Below, piece after piece: positions 6,988-15,646 of a stretch of 64,000 bases of DNA. Every line of letters begins with the position of its first letter. Positions within the stretch are counted from its first letter, which is position 1. Source of the stretch: RGIG6353 sp045653035 (GTDB lineage Bacteria; Bacillota; Clostridia; Oscillospirales; SIG627); assembly GCA_045653035.1 (NCBI GenBank), contig JAZOLO010000009.1:5403-69402 (forward strand). Direction: 5' to 3'. The position numbers and the translations under genes were made by a program. The notes below the pieces were generated by a model that worked only from the letters and a program-made list of their open reading frames with translations, searched no databases and was not told where the DNA came from.

Positions 6988-8292
6988 TTATTCAGACTTG
7001 CCGAGAAGCTTGAACATGTTCTTCTTGTAAACCTCAACGCCGGGCTGGTCGAAGGGATTAACACCGCCGATATAACCTGAAAGAGCACATGCAAGCTCGA
7101 AGAAGTAAACCATGTATCCAAAGTTTTCCTCATCCATCTTGTCCAATTCAAGCACAACGTTGGGAACACCGCCCGAAACGTGAGCATCAAGTGTGCCGAG
7201 AAGTGCCTGCTTGTTAATGTAGTGGAAGTCTCGGTCTGCAAGGAAATTGAGGTTATCAATGTTTGATGCATCGAAAGGCACCTTAACCTCATGATTTGAA
7301 TTAAGCACGTCAATAACAGTTTCAAAGATAATTCTTCTGCCGTCCTGAAGATACTGCCCCATACTGTGGAGGTCTGTAGAATAAATTACAGCGGCAGGGA
7401 AGAGACCCTTCTTATCCTTGCCCTCGCTTTCGCCGAAGAGCTGCTTGAGCCATTCGTTCATATACATCAAAGAAGGCTTGTAGGAAACGAACATTTCTAT
7501 CTCGAAGCCCTTTCTAACAAGAAGATTACGGATAGCAGCATATTTGTAGCAATCGTTCTTTTCGATATCTGTTGGTGCGAAATCACGCATAGCCTTTTCA
7601 GCACCCGACATCATTGCCTTGATATCACAGCCTGCAACTGCAATGGGAAGAAGACCAACAGCAGAAAGCACACTGTATCTTCCGCCGATATCGTCTGGTA
7701 CAACAAATGTCTCGTATCCCTTTTCAATAGCAAAATGCTTAAGCTTGCCAGGTACGTCCTTTTTATCTGTTGTAACGAATATTCTTTCTCTTGCACCTTC
7801 CTCACCGTACTTCTTTTCAAGAAGCTCACGGAAAATTCTGAAAGCTGCCGCAGGTTCGGTAGTTGAGCCCGACTTTGATATAACGTTTATGGAAATATCC
7901 TTACCTTCACAGATTTCAAGAAGCTCGTGAAGAGCATCGGGGTCAATAGTATTACCTGCAAAATATACGTCGGGAGTATCCTTCTTCTTAGCGTTGTAAT
8001 AAGAACCCTTAATGAATTCTATCGCTGCCCTTGCTCCGAGATATGAACCACCGATACCTATAGAGATGAAAATTTGACTATTCTTTTTGATTTTTTCGGA
8101 TACCTTTAAGATTTTGTGAAATTCTTCCTTGTCAAAATCTACAGGGAGTGTCATCCAACCGATAGGCTTTTCTAAAGGAGAACCTTTCTTTATAAGCTCC
8201 TCGTGAGCAGCAAGAACATTTCCCTGAATAAGGTGGTATTCATGTTGGTTTATGAAACCTTTAAGAAAATTTGTGTTGAGTTTTATAGCCAT
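6988..8292 (-). CDS. pgi: Glucose-6-phosphate isomerase
   Basis: Pgi interconverts glucose 6-phosphate and fructose 6-phosphate in the cytoplasm. The 434-aa length fits the shorter Firmicute form. Family features include the substrate loop IGIGGSYLGARAAIEF near residue 77, the phosphate-binding NVISKSGSTTEPA near residue 136, the catalytic segment FAPTDIEKN, and GVNPFDQPGVEVYK near the C terminus, which is the family signature. It has its own promoter (8315-8343) and a strong terminator, so it is probably monocistronic. With pfkA in this window it supplies two consecutive steps of upper glycolysis. Confidence 0.97.
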   Translation of the reverse strand: MAIKLNTNFLKGFINQHEYHLIQGNVLAAHEELIKKGSPLEKPIGWMTLPVDFDKEEFHKILKVSEKIKKNSQIFISIGIGGSYLGARAAIEFIKGSYYNAKKKDTPDVYFAGNTIDPDALHELLEICEGKDISINVISKSGSTTEPAAAFRIFRELLEKKYGEEGARERIFVTTDKKDVPGKLKHFAIEKGYETFVVPDDIGGRYSVLSAVGLLPIAVAGCDIKAMMSGAEKAMRDFAPTDIEKNDCYKYAAIRNLLVRKGFEIEMFVSYKPSLMYMNEWLKQLFGESEGKDKKGLFPAAVIYSTDLHSMGQYLQDGRRIIFETVIDVLNSNHEVKVPFDASNIDNLNFLADRDFHYINKQALLGTLDAHVSGGVPNVVLELDKMDEENFGYMVYFFELACALSGYIGGVNPFDQPGVEVYKKNMFKLLGKSE

Positions 8293-8314
8293 AACTTAAC
8301 CTCTTCTGAATAAA

Positions 8315-8343
8315 ATATTATTTCAATTTTGTTATAATATCAA
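8315..8343 (-). promoter_or_regulatory. Promoter for pgi
   Basis: On the minus strand, TTGATA (8338-8343) and TAATAT (8315-8320) are 17 bp apart, just upstream of the pgi start and just past the glnN stop. Confidence 0.55.
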
Positions 8344-8345
8344 CC

Positions 8346-10430
8346 TTAAACTCTGTACATTAAGTCAGTGTAGTCGGGGAAGGGCCAAGCATCTTTCGGA
8401 AGAAGGTTTTCAAGAGTGTCACAGTAAAGGCGAAGCTGTTCCATAGCGGGTATTACGTCATCCTTGTAAGATCTTGCTTTCTTTACAAAGTCTGTAGCCC
8501 CACTCGCTGTGCTGTGTGCTTTTTTTAAAGACTCAAGTGCCTCGAATGCATTTTTTAAGTTTTCGCAGATAAGAGAGAGTTTTTTCTTGGAATGTTCCAT
8601 AAATCCGCCTGCTGTGTTTGCATGTGTGATGTCACGTCCAAGACTTCCGCAGTAGGACTCAACAGATGGCAGTATTGACTTTTCAGCCATAGTTTCCATG
8701 GTAAGTGCTTCTATATTCACGACCTTTGAATACATATCAAGGTTAATTTCATATCTTGAAAGTATTTCCGATTCGGTGAGAATATCGTGCTTTGAAAGAA
8801 GCTTTATATTTTTGTCGAGTCTTAGTGCTTCAATAGCATCGACAGTAGTTGGAAGATTGAGAAGACCTCGTTTTTTCGCTTCAGTTCGCCACTCCTCCGA
8901 ATAGTTGTTGCCATTATAAAGTATACGCTTATGTTCTTTTATTATCCCACGTATTATTTTATTTATTTTTTCTTTTTTGTCACTACTTGTTTTATCAAGT
9001 TTATCAGCAATAATAGACAGCTCCTCTGCCATTATGGTATTGATAATAAAAGAGGGACGGGAAATGGAAGATGAGGAACCACACATTCTAAACTCAAACT
9101 TATTACCCGTAAAGGCACAGGGAGAGGTTCTGTTTCTGTCGGTGGTGTCCTTTTTAAAGGAAGGAACTGAAGATACGCCCATCTTCATTTCGGATAAGTT
9201 TTTTTTCTCTACTTCGTGAGAAAGCTCTATTGCCTCATATATGTCACAAAGCTCATCACCGAGGAAAATTGATATAACAGTAGGAGGTGCTTCGTCACCG
9301 CCGAGTCTTACGTCGTTTGACGCACCGGAGCAAGAAAAACGGAGAAGATCCTGATATTTGTCAATACCTGAAATCATAGCTGCCATAAAAAGAAGGAATG
9401 TCTGGTTTTCAGCAGGGTTTTTACCTGGTGAGAGTATATTCACGCCTGTGTCGGTGGAGAGGGACCAGTTTACGTGCTTACCCGAACCGCTGACTCCTTT
9501 GAAGGGCTTTTCATGAAGAAGACACGCAAGGCCTTTACGCTTTGCAACCGTACGCATAGACTCCATTGTTATCTGGTTCTGGTCACAGGCTATGTTTGAA
9601 GTATTGTAGATACATGCAAGCTCGTGCTGTGCAGGAGCTACCTCATTGTGCTTGGTTTTTGCAGAAACACCAAGCGACCAAAGCTCTCGGTCAAGCTCAT
9701 GCATATAGTCGGATATTTTGAGACGAAGTCTTCCGTAGTAATGGTCGTCCATCTCCTGACCTTTTGGCGGAGGAGAGCCGAAAAGGGTGCGTCCACAAAG
9801 AAGCAGGTCTAGTCTCTTTTCATAAAGCTCACGGTCAATAAGGAAATACTCCTGTTCAGGCCCCACCGTTGTGGTTACTTTTGTGGAGGTATTATCTCCA
9901 AGATGTCTGAGCACTCTAAGAGCCTGTTTGTTAAGAGCCTCCATAGAGCGAAGAAGGGGAGTTTTCTTGTCAAGCGCCTCACCTGTATAAGAACAGAATA
10001 CTGTGGGTATGTAAAGAGTCTTATCCTTTACAAAAGCAGGGGAGGTGCAGTCCCACGCAGTATATCCTCTTGCCTCAAAGGTAGCACGAAGTCCGCCTGA
10101 CGGAAATGATGATGCATCTGACTCACCCTTTATAAGCTCTTTTCCCGAAAATTCCATAATAGCATGACCTTCTTTGTCAAAGGACAAAAAAGCATCGTGC
10201 TTTTCGGCAGTCATTTCGTTAAGGGGCTGAAACCAATGGCTGAAATGTGTTGCTCCCTTTGAGGTAGCCCAGGTTTTCATTGCATCGGCTACTTCATTAG
10301 CGGTTTTAATATCGAGAGGGTTCCCGTTATCAATAGTTTTTTTTAGATTATCATAGCACTCTTTTGAAACGTATTTTCTTATCATCTCGTTGTTAAAACA
10401 AGATTCTGCATAAATATCGGTGATATACAT
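8346..10430 (-). CDS. glnN: Glutamine synthetase type III (GlnN)
   Basis: This enzyme makes glutamine from glutamate, ammonia and ATP. It is the large type III form (694 aa; GSIII proteins are about 700 aa) rather than the roughly 450-aa type I. Recognisable GSIII segments are FPSGGLRATFEARGYTAWD near residue 108, GPEQEYFLID near residue 191, the substrate/ATP region GSGKHVNWSLS near residue 316, and RNRTSPCAFTGNKFEFR near residue 432. The C-terminal extension typical of GSIII is present. The start has SD GGAGA, and the promoter at 10464-10492 shares a 17-nt core with the acpP promoter. GSIII enzymes act as cytoplasmic oligomers. Confidence 0.96.
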   Translation of the reverse strand: MYITDIYAESCFNNEMIRKYVSKECYDNLKKTIDNGNPLDIKTANEVADAMKTWATSKGATHFSHWFQPLNEMTAEKHDAFLSFDKEGHAIMEFSGKELIKGESDASSFPSGGLRATFEARGYTAWDCTSPAFVKDKTLYIPTVFCSYTGEALDKKTPLLRSMEALNKQALRVLRHLGDNTSTKVTTTVGPEQEYFLIDRELYEKRLDLLLCGRTLFGSPPPKGQEMDDHYYGRLRLKISDYMHELDRELWSLGVSAKTKHNEVAPAQHELACIYNTSNIACDQNQITMESMRTVAKRKGLACLLHEKPFKGVSGSGKHVNWSLSTDTGVNILSPGKNPAENQTFLLFMAAMISGIDKYQDLLRFSCSGASNDVRLGGDEAPPTVISIFLGDELCDIYEAIELSHEVEKKNLSEMKMGVSSVPSFKKDTTDRNRTSPCAFTGNKFEFRMCGSSSSISRPSFIINTIMAEELSIIADKLDKTSSDKKEKINKIIRGIIKEHKRILYNGNNYSEEWRTEAKKRGLLNLPTTVDAIEALRLDKNIKLLSKHDILTESEILSRYEINLDMYSKVVNIEALTMETMAEKSILPSVESYCGSLGRDITHANTAGGFMEHSKKKLSLICENLKNAFEALESLKKAHSTASGATDFVKKARSYKDDVIPAMEQLRLYCDTLENLLPKDAWPFPDYTDLMYRV

Positions 10431-10463
10431 ATTTTCTCCGCATTATAAATAAATTTATGTATT

Positions 10464-10492
10464 ATTTTACACTTTTTTTAACATTTTGTCAA
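10464..10492 (-). promoter_or_regulatory. Promoter for glnN
   Basis: On the minus strand, TTGACA (10487-10492) and TAAAAT (10464-10469) are 17 bp apart. The spacer end and -10 are identical over 17 nt to the acpP promoter at 15422-15450. Confidence 0.8.
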
Positions 10493-10506
10493 CATGAAAA
10501 TAACGA

Positions 10507-10520
10507 CAAGCAGCAGCTTG
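10507..10520 (-). terminator. Weak hairpin after the first SLH gene
   Basis: A 5-bp stem (CAAGC/GCTTG, 4-nt loop) followed on the minus strand by a broken T-rich run is the only terminator-like structure between the SLH gene and glnN. It is weak, so read-through into the glnN leader is possible. Confidence 0.3.
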
Positions 10521-10535
10521 GCCGTATTAAAATAT

Positions 10536-13500
10536 TTACGGAGCTCTTAACTTAACTTTTTCGTTGTTCTCGGGCATATAAACATTAGGAGCAATCCATG
10601 AGTCGGGGTTTTCAATTACGTTGTCGTAATCAGTTAGGCCTATCATAACCTTTGCTCTGAGAGGTGCACCAGTTGTACTTATTCCTCCGTAGGTGAAGGT
10701 GTAATCACCTGTAGGTACTGTCACAGAGCCTGTGAAATTAGTTATTTCTTCTGTGTATTTCTGTTTAGTAACTTTAGTACCATCGTCACCGGTATAATCC
10801 TTATAATAATTTATATATGCCTTATTTTCGTCAGGATAATACTCAATATACTCACCTGATTTAAGAGTTACGTTGAATGTTATTGTATTAGAGCCTATTG
10901 TCACAGATGGATTCTGTGCAGGGGTGTCAATTGCTGAACAAACTCTGATATCGTCCATTGTTACACCGCTGACATCACCGGTTGTAGAGATAGTAACGTA
11001 CTTTGAAGTTTCAAGCTTAAACTCATTACGGAAGGTAGCATAGTCGGTAGAGTTATCTGACTTAATGTTTGAGAATGAATACCCGTCAAAATCAGCGTTA
11101 TCGCTATCCATAAGGATGATATCACGCTCACCCGTAAAGTTAAGAGGAATAAAGTAATCTATTCTGTTATTCTGATTTACTTTTCCGCCAGAGGTAAGGG
11201 TGATAAGAATAGCACCTGTTTCAGAACCGTTACCCTTTACATTTACCTTAAGTACTGGCTTTGATAAAAGCTTAGTTCCTGTTGTAATCTCAAAGTTTTT
11301 TTGATTGTTTTCAAGCGTCGAAAGAACAAGCTTTTCACTAAAGTCAAGTAGTATCTCTTCATTATTACCGTCAGTAGAATATCTCTGCTCTATTCTGATG
11401 AAAGGCTTCTGTGCTCTAAATTGGTTATTACCATTTCCTGTAGCAAATGTGCCGTCTGCCATATCTCTTATAATATTAGCATCGTAATACATTTCGCGGA
11501 ACGCCCAAGAACCATCGGCCTGCTTAAATATCTTGTATTCCTTGCCTGCTTCAATTCCAACTTTAAGCGCTTCCTTTACGTCTTCTGAAAAGTAGCCCCC
11601 CTCACGTAGTCTTGAATAGGTATTGAAGTAAGTGTAGTTGTCAATGAGTTCAAAGAAATGTTTGAAGTTTGAAAGGGAGAAGGGCTGAAGAACAGTTGAC
11701 ATATCGTATGCAACTCCCATTACACCGAGTAGGTCAATATCGTCGCGGAAAAGGGTCTTGTTGTAGGTGTTAATGTATGTATTACCGCTGCCGGGAGCAA
11801 AGTTGAACCATCCGGAGGTAGCTGTAAGATAATCTTTGAAATGGTTCTTGTTTGAATTCAAATGTCCACGATTATACTTCTTGTATTGACGGTTGGCATG
11901 GTCAACCGCACCTGCCTTACCTCTTGCAGACCAGAAGGATACAGGGAATCTCGAACCTTCCATCATGGGAATCTTGGAATAATTGCCGTACATCTCATAG
12001 CTTGCCTCATATGCTGCTTCGAGCACTGCACGGATAAATTCGGCATAGTAATAGTCTCTGAGGTCTGGGTCACCGAAAAATTCAATGGACTCGAAGCCGT
12101 CGAGGTAAATCATGTCGAATCCGCCTTCAACGCAAGCACGACCTGTAAGATATGCAACGTAATAGTAAAGCTCAGAGCCAACAATTGGCTGAAGACCGCC
12201 GTAGTAGGAGAGGAGCTGTCTGATTTTGCTGTTTTTGTCATGTGCTGTTGCTGTTGTTCCGCACTGTGCACGGCTAACGGTAAGTGTGCCGTTTGTTGCA
12301 CTGTAGGATGTAACTAACATGATTTCTTCGTCTACGAGAATATAACCGGAGTAGACATCATTAGCAGATGTACCAGCAGTTGCACCGCTTTTGTAGAACG
12401 TTCTTCCTTCAAGACTTTCGTTAACGTACAATAGTGAAGTTGTAGAAGTTATGTTGTTAGTAAGAGTTAGTACGTCTTCAGGATAATATTCAATCTGCTG
12501 CTGCCACTTGGGCACAGATAGAATTGTTGAAGCCGCAGGAAAAATAAGTGAAGAATAGGTGTGCATACTGAGAAGAACACCCTCTGCGTTAAGTTTGTCT
12601 GCTATTCTTTCTTTGAAGGTAGATGCAGGAATAAAGTCTGTTTCACCTGAGAGTCTCGCTGAAACAAAGTTGAAGTCACCTTGAATAAAAGAGTTGCTAC
12701 CCCGATGGAAGTCGATGATTTCAATGGAGTTTGCCTTTGCAACCTGACCTGTTTCGGTAGCGTTAGAAGGGGAGAGACCGCTACTCTGAATTACATAGTC
12801 ATAGAATAGGGCATCGTTTTCAGCATCATAGGCGAAAGGAGCCCCCTTTGTTGATGTGATACCTTCCCTGATGTCGATTGCAAGAACAATTTCCTTGAGG
12901 TATTCTCTGTGTTCACCTGTTTTAAGTCCGCCATACTGGGAAAAGGTAATGCCGATTTTAGCACCTATAACGTCACCCATCTTAGAAAGAACTCGTCCGA
13001 TGGTTTTCTTGTAGCTTCCGCCCGGACGGTTGATGGGGTCAGTTGAGGTAGTCATAGGTACTGCTGAAATCCTATAAGTGTTATAGTCTGTTTCTGAGAA
13101 CTCACAGTTAACAGAAATCTGTGCATAATCAAGGTATGCTACGTTGTGAGGAATCTCGGAGTCAAGTTTTACTGTGAAATAGTTTGGGAAGGCTTCAACA
13201 AGGAAGTAAGCCTCGGTATCGTTGGAGAATACTATGTGAAGTCTTCCGTCAACAACGTCAGCATAAATGGGCTCGAAATAAGCACCCGAGCTGTTTGTAA
13301 CGCTAGCAAACCAAGGATTCAGTGTTGTTGACAAAACGTTTTCGGTGTTATCTTTATTTATAACTTCGTAAAGACGTCCCTTGTTCTTTGAAATAGTAAC
13401 CTTAACGTGGTCTGTTTCAATGTAGATGAACTCGTCATCTTCTGTTAGACCAGAAGTGTTGTCAATATGTGCAAGAGTTTTAACGTTGTCGTTTGATGCA

Positions 13501-15107
13501 ATAAGCACTTGATACTCAGCCCAGTGTCCTTCAATGTCAGGGAACACATTGTCAAGAGTTTCTTTAACTACCGTGTGTTCATTTGCAGTAAGGTTTATAA
13601 GACGGTTTATCATGGTAACAGCTTCCGCTCTTGAAACCTTTGCATCGGGACGGAATGTGCCGTCTGGGTATCCGTTGATAGTACCTAGCTCTGCAAGATA
13701 AGAGATAGCAGGATAATACTTGTAAGTATCCTTAAGGTCGATGAAATTGCTCTTGGATGATTTCTTAACAAATTTTGCCGCACCGTAGATAAGCTGTGCA
13801 AGCTCACCTCTGGTTATATCATCATCGGGATAAAGCTTTCCGCCGTCAAGATAATCGAAAGCCTTGTTATACTCAAGGAAAGCTACGGCATCGTGATACC
13901 ACGCATCAACCGTAACATCAGGAATTTTTGAATAGTAGCCACTGGGTAAGGTAAAGCCGTCAAGGGCGAGTCTTGAAAGAAGAGCTGCAGCTTCAGCCTT
14001 TGTAATATTTTCGTCGGGACGGAATGTGCCGTCAGCATATCCCTCAATATATGCTGTGTTAGCACCGTTATACTGAAGTGCAATAACCATAGCATCATTA
14101 TTCCAAACAGTGTTATAAGCGGCGGATATGAAGTTTACGGTAAAGCAGGTATTAGTTTTACCTGTTCCCTTAAACTGAACGTCTTCTGGAAGGTCACCAT
14201 AAGGGTAAATTTCAAATCCTACTACCCAACCTGTAGCATTAGGGAAAGCTGACTTTATGGTAGCTGTATGTCTTGTTCTGTTAGCTTCATTAGTATATGT
14301 TGCCATATCTGTCCAGGCATGTGCCGTAACGTTGCCGGTTTCATTCATGGTATAAAGAACAAGCTTTGTTTTAAGAGGAGCACCCGAAGGGGAGTATGGA
14401 ATCAAAGATCCCTGTCTTACGCTTACGTCAAATGTTATGTTCTGAAGTTCTTCAATGGGAAGAATTTCATGTGACTCGTATGCATAACGGTAAAAAATGC
14501 TCTCTACTTCTTCTTCTGCCTGTAATCTGTACTGATTGTTAAGAGGACCGTTTACTGTATCGCCTTTAAGCACGGCGTCATCAAGAATACTTTTAGAAAG
14601 TGAACCCGATATATGAGAGTCCGTTGACATGTAGAGAGGGGTTCCGTTTGGATTAACGTGGAAGGTGTATGGATGGGTCCACGTACCTGCAATCCAAGAA
14701 GAGGTATACTCTTCTTGAGTATAAACGGCATTTTTACCATGTCCCTTGTAACCTACATCGGAGCGCTCAAGACCGTCTTCGCCCATCACGTAGAAGAATT
14801 TTTTTTCATTATTGAGCTGTTTAAGTCTCACACATATAATGCCGTTTTGTGTAAAAACAGTATTAGAAGTAATTGTAGTGAAGGTGTTATTATCAAGATT
14901 TATTTTGTTTACGGTAAGACCGGCATTATAGTTTTCAAGTGTCACGTAGGTATATTCAGATGCGGTAGATAGATTAAGACCTACAAGCTTACCGTTTTCC
15001 AAGGTAATGTCGTCAAAAAAACCTGCTGACATTACGGGCAGTGAAAGCAAAACGGCTATAATTATGGTAAGAAAGAATATGCCAAGCTTTGTTTTGATTT
15101 TCTCCAT
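10536..15107 (-). CDS. Giant SLH surface protein with TIM-barrel glycosidase-like core (1523 aa)
   Basis: This is a secreted cell-wall-attached protein. Residues 1-28 form a signal peptide (basic start, hydrophobic core, VMSAG cleavage region). Residues 30-330 are a beta-rich N-terminal region. Three SLH repeats follow (about 345-540, with GYADGTFRPDENITKAEAAA and GYPDGTFRPDAKVSRAEAVT), which bind pyruvylated wall polymer. Residues 560-780 look like a beta-sandwich. About 790-1190 looks like a TIM barrel, with IIDFHRG (Asp799), QGDFNF (810-815), MHTYSS, MIYLDGFE (Asp1003, Glu1006) and PMMEGSR (Glu1050). Residues about 1230-1400 resemble a carbohydrate-binding beta domain. The beta-sandwich plus barrel with Asp at strand ends suggests a glycoside hydrolase, but I cannot name the family. 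SD AGGAGG precedes the ATG. It is paralogous to 15647-20239 from the SLH region to the C terminus. Confidence 0.85.
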   Translation of the reverse strand: MEKIKTKLGIFFLTIIIAVLLSLPVMSAGFFDDITLENGKLVGLNLSTASEYTYVTLENYNAGLTVNKINLDNNTFTTITSNTVFTQNGIICVRLKQLNNEKKFFYVMGEDGLERSDVGYKGHGKNAVYTQEEYTSSWIAGTWTHPYTFHVNPNGTPLYMSTDSHISGSLSKSILDDAVLKGDTVNGPLNNQYRLQAEEEVESIFYRYAYESHEILPIEELQNITFDVSVRQGSLIPYSPSGAPLKTKLVLYTMNETGNVTAHAWTDMATYTNEANRTRHTATIKSAFPNATGWVVGFEIYPYGDLPEDVQFKGTGKTNTCFTVNFISAAYNTVWNNDAMVIALQYNGANTAYIEGYADGTFRPDENITKAEAAALLSRLALDGFTLPSGYYSKIPDVTVDAWYHDAVAFLEYNKAFDYLDGGKLYPDDDITRGELAQLIYGAAKFVKKSSKSNFIDLKDTYKYYPAISYLAELGTINGYPDGTFRPDAKVSRAEAVTMINRLINLTANEHTVVKETLDNVFPDIEGHWAEYQVLIASNDNVKTLAHIDNTSGLTEDDEFIYIETDHVKVTISKNKGRLYEVINKDNTENVLSTTLNPWFASVTNSSGAYFEPIYADVVDGRLHIVFSNDTEAYFLVEAFPNYFTVKLDSEIPHNVAYLDYAQISVNCEFSETDYNTYRISAVPMTTSTDPINRPGGSYKKTIGRVLSKMGDVIGAKIGITFSQYGGLKTGEHREYLKEIVLAIDIREGITSTKGAPFAYDAENDALFYDYVIQSSGLSPSNATETGQVAKANSIEIIDFHRGSNSFIQGDFNFVSARLSGETDFIPASTFKERIADKLNAEGVLLSMHTYSSLIFPAASTILSVPKWQQQIEYYPEDVLTLTNNITSTTSLLYVNESLEGRTFYKSGATAGTSANDVYSGYILVDEEIMLVTSYSATNGTLTVSRAQCGTTATAHDKNSKIRQLLSYYGGLQPIVGSELYYYVAYLTGRACVEGGFDMIYLDGFESIEFFGDPDLRDYYYAEFIRAVLEAAYEASYEMYGNYSKIPMMEGSRFPVSFWSARGKAGAVDHANRQYKKYNRGHLNSNKNHFKDYLTATSGWFNFAPGSGNTYINTYNKTLFRDDIDLLGVMGVAYDMSTVLQPFSLSNFKHFFELIDNYTYFNTYSRLREGGYFSEDVKEALKVGIEAGKEYKIFKQADGSWAFREMYYDANIIRDMADGTFATGNGNNQFRAQKPFIRIEQRYSTDGNNEEILLDFSEKLVLSTLENNQKNFEITTGTKLLSKPVLKVNVKGNGSETGAILITLTSGGKVNQNNRIDYFIPLNFTGERDIILMDSDNADFDGYSFSNIKSDNSTDYATFRNEFKLETSKYVTISTTGDVSGVTMDDIRVCSAIDTPAQNPSVTIGSNTITFNVTLKSGEYIEYYPDENKAYINYYKDYTGDDGTKVTKQKYTEEITNFTGSVTVPTGDYTFTYGGISTTGAPLRAKVMIGLTDYDNVIENPDSWIAPNVYMPENNEKVKLRAP

Positions 15108-15154
15108 GTTTTCCTCCTGTATGTTATAGATATGTAATTACGTACTTTTTAGAG

Positions 15155-15382
15155 TTAATTTATATGCTTCTCAATGTACTCGCTCATTTTTTTGATAGTT
15201 CTGAGTTCTGTAACCTCGTCGTCGGGAATAACTATACCGTATTTATCCTCAATAGTCATAAGAAGTTCAACAACGTCAAGTGAATCAGCACCGAGGTCGT
15301 CTAAAATGTCAGTTTCTGGAGTAATCTTTGAAGGTTCAATTTTAAGCTGCTTTGAAATTGCTTCGATAATCTGTTCTATCAT
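15155..15382 (-). CDS. acpP: Acyl carrier protein
   Basis: ACP carries growing acyl chains on a 4'-phosphopantetheine arm during fatty-acid synthesis. The 75-aa acidic four-helix protein has the canonical attachment motif GADSLDVVEL, with the serine at position 34, followed by IPDDEVTELRTI. SD AGAAAGG precedes the start. It is unusual in standing alone between two giant SLH surface-protein genes rather than next to fabD/fabF/plsX. It has its own consensus promoter (15422-15450), so it is probably transcribed independently, with possible read-through into the SLH gene downstream. Confidence 0.95.
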   Translation of the reverse strand: MIEQIIEAISKQLKIEPSKITPETDILDDLGADSLDVVELLMTIEDKYGIVIPDDEVTELRTIKKMSEYIEKHIN

Positions 15383-15421
15383 GTCTTTGTACCTTTCTTA
15401 TACAAAATAATTATTCATTAT

Positions 15422-15450
15422 ATTTTACACTTTTTTTAAGCGTTTGTCAA
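15422..15450 (-). promoter_or_regulatory. Promoter for acpP
   Basis: On the minus strand, TTGACA (15445-15450) and TAAAAT (15422-15427) are 17 bp apart. The spacer contains the TTAAAAAAAGTG stretch that also occurs in the glnN promoter. Confidence 0.8.
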
Positions 15451-15598
15451 CGATTAAATAGAACAAATCTACCTTACTTTTTGAGTGATTTTCACTAAAT
15501 TTATAAATATACAAAAATGATTGACGCTTTGCTTAATTTGATAATTGTTGAAGTATTTTGTAGTGATGTAGCTTTTAATAAAATTTGAAAGAATGCAA

Positions 15599-15629
15599 AA
15601 AAAGAACGCTTTTTATAAGCGTTCTTTTT
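15599..15629 (-). terminator. Terminator of the second SLH gene
   Basis: A 13-bp stem (15599-15611 with 15617-15629, 5-nt loop) lies just past the stop of the 15647-20239 gene. On the minus strand it is followed by a run of seven T residues. Confidence 0.9.
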
Positions 15630-15646
15630 AGTTGGGGTATTATGTT

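Noticed and set aside
6912..7325. Long ORF overlapping pgi in another frame
   Set aside because: Shadow of the well-supported pgi gene and its terminator.
7366..7930. Plus-strand ORFs opposite to pgi
   Set aside because: Antisense shadows of the pgi coding frame without start signals.
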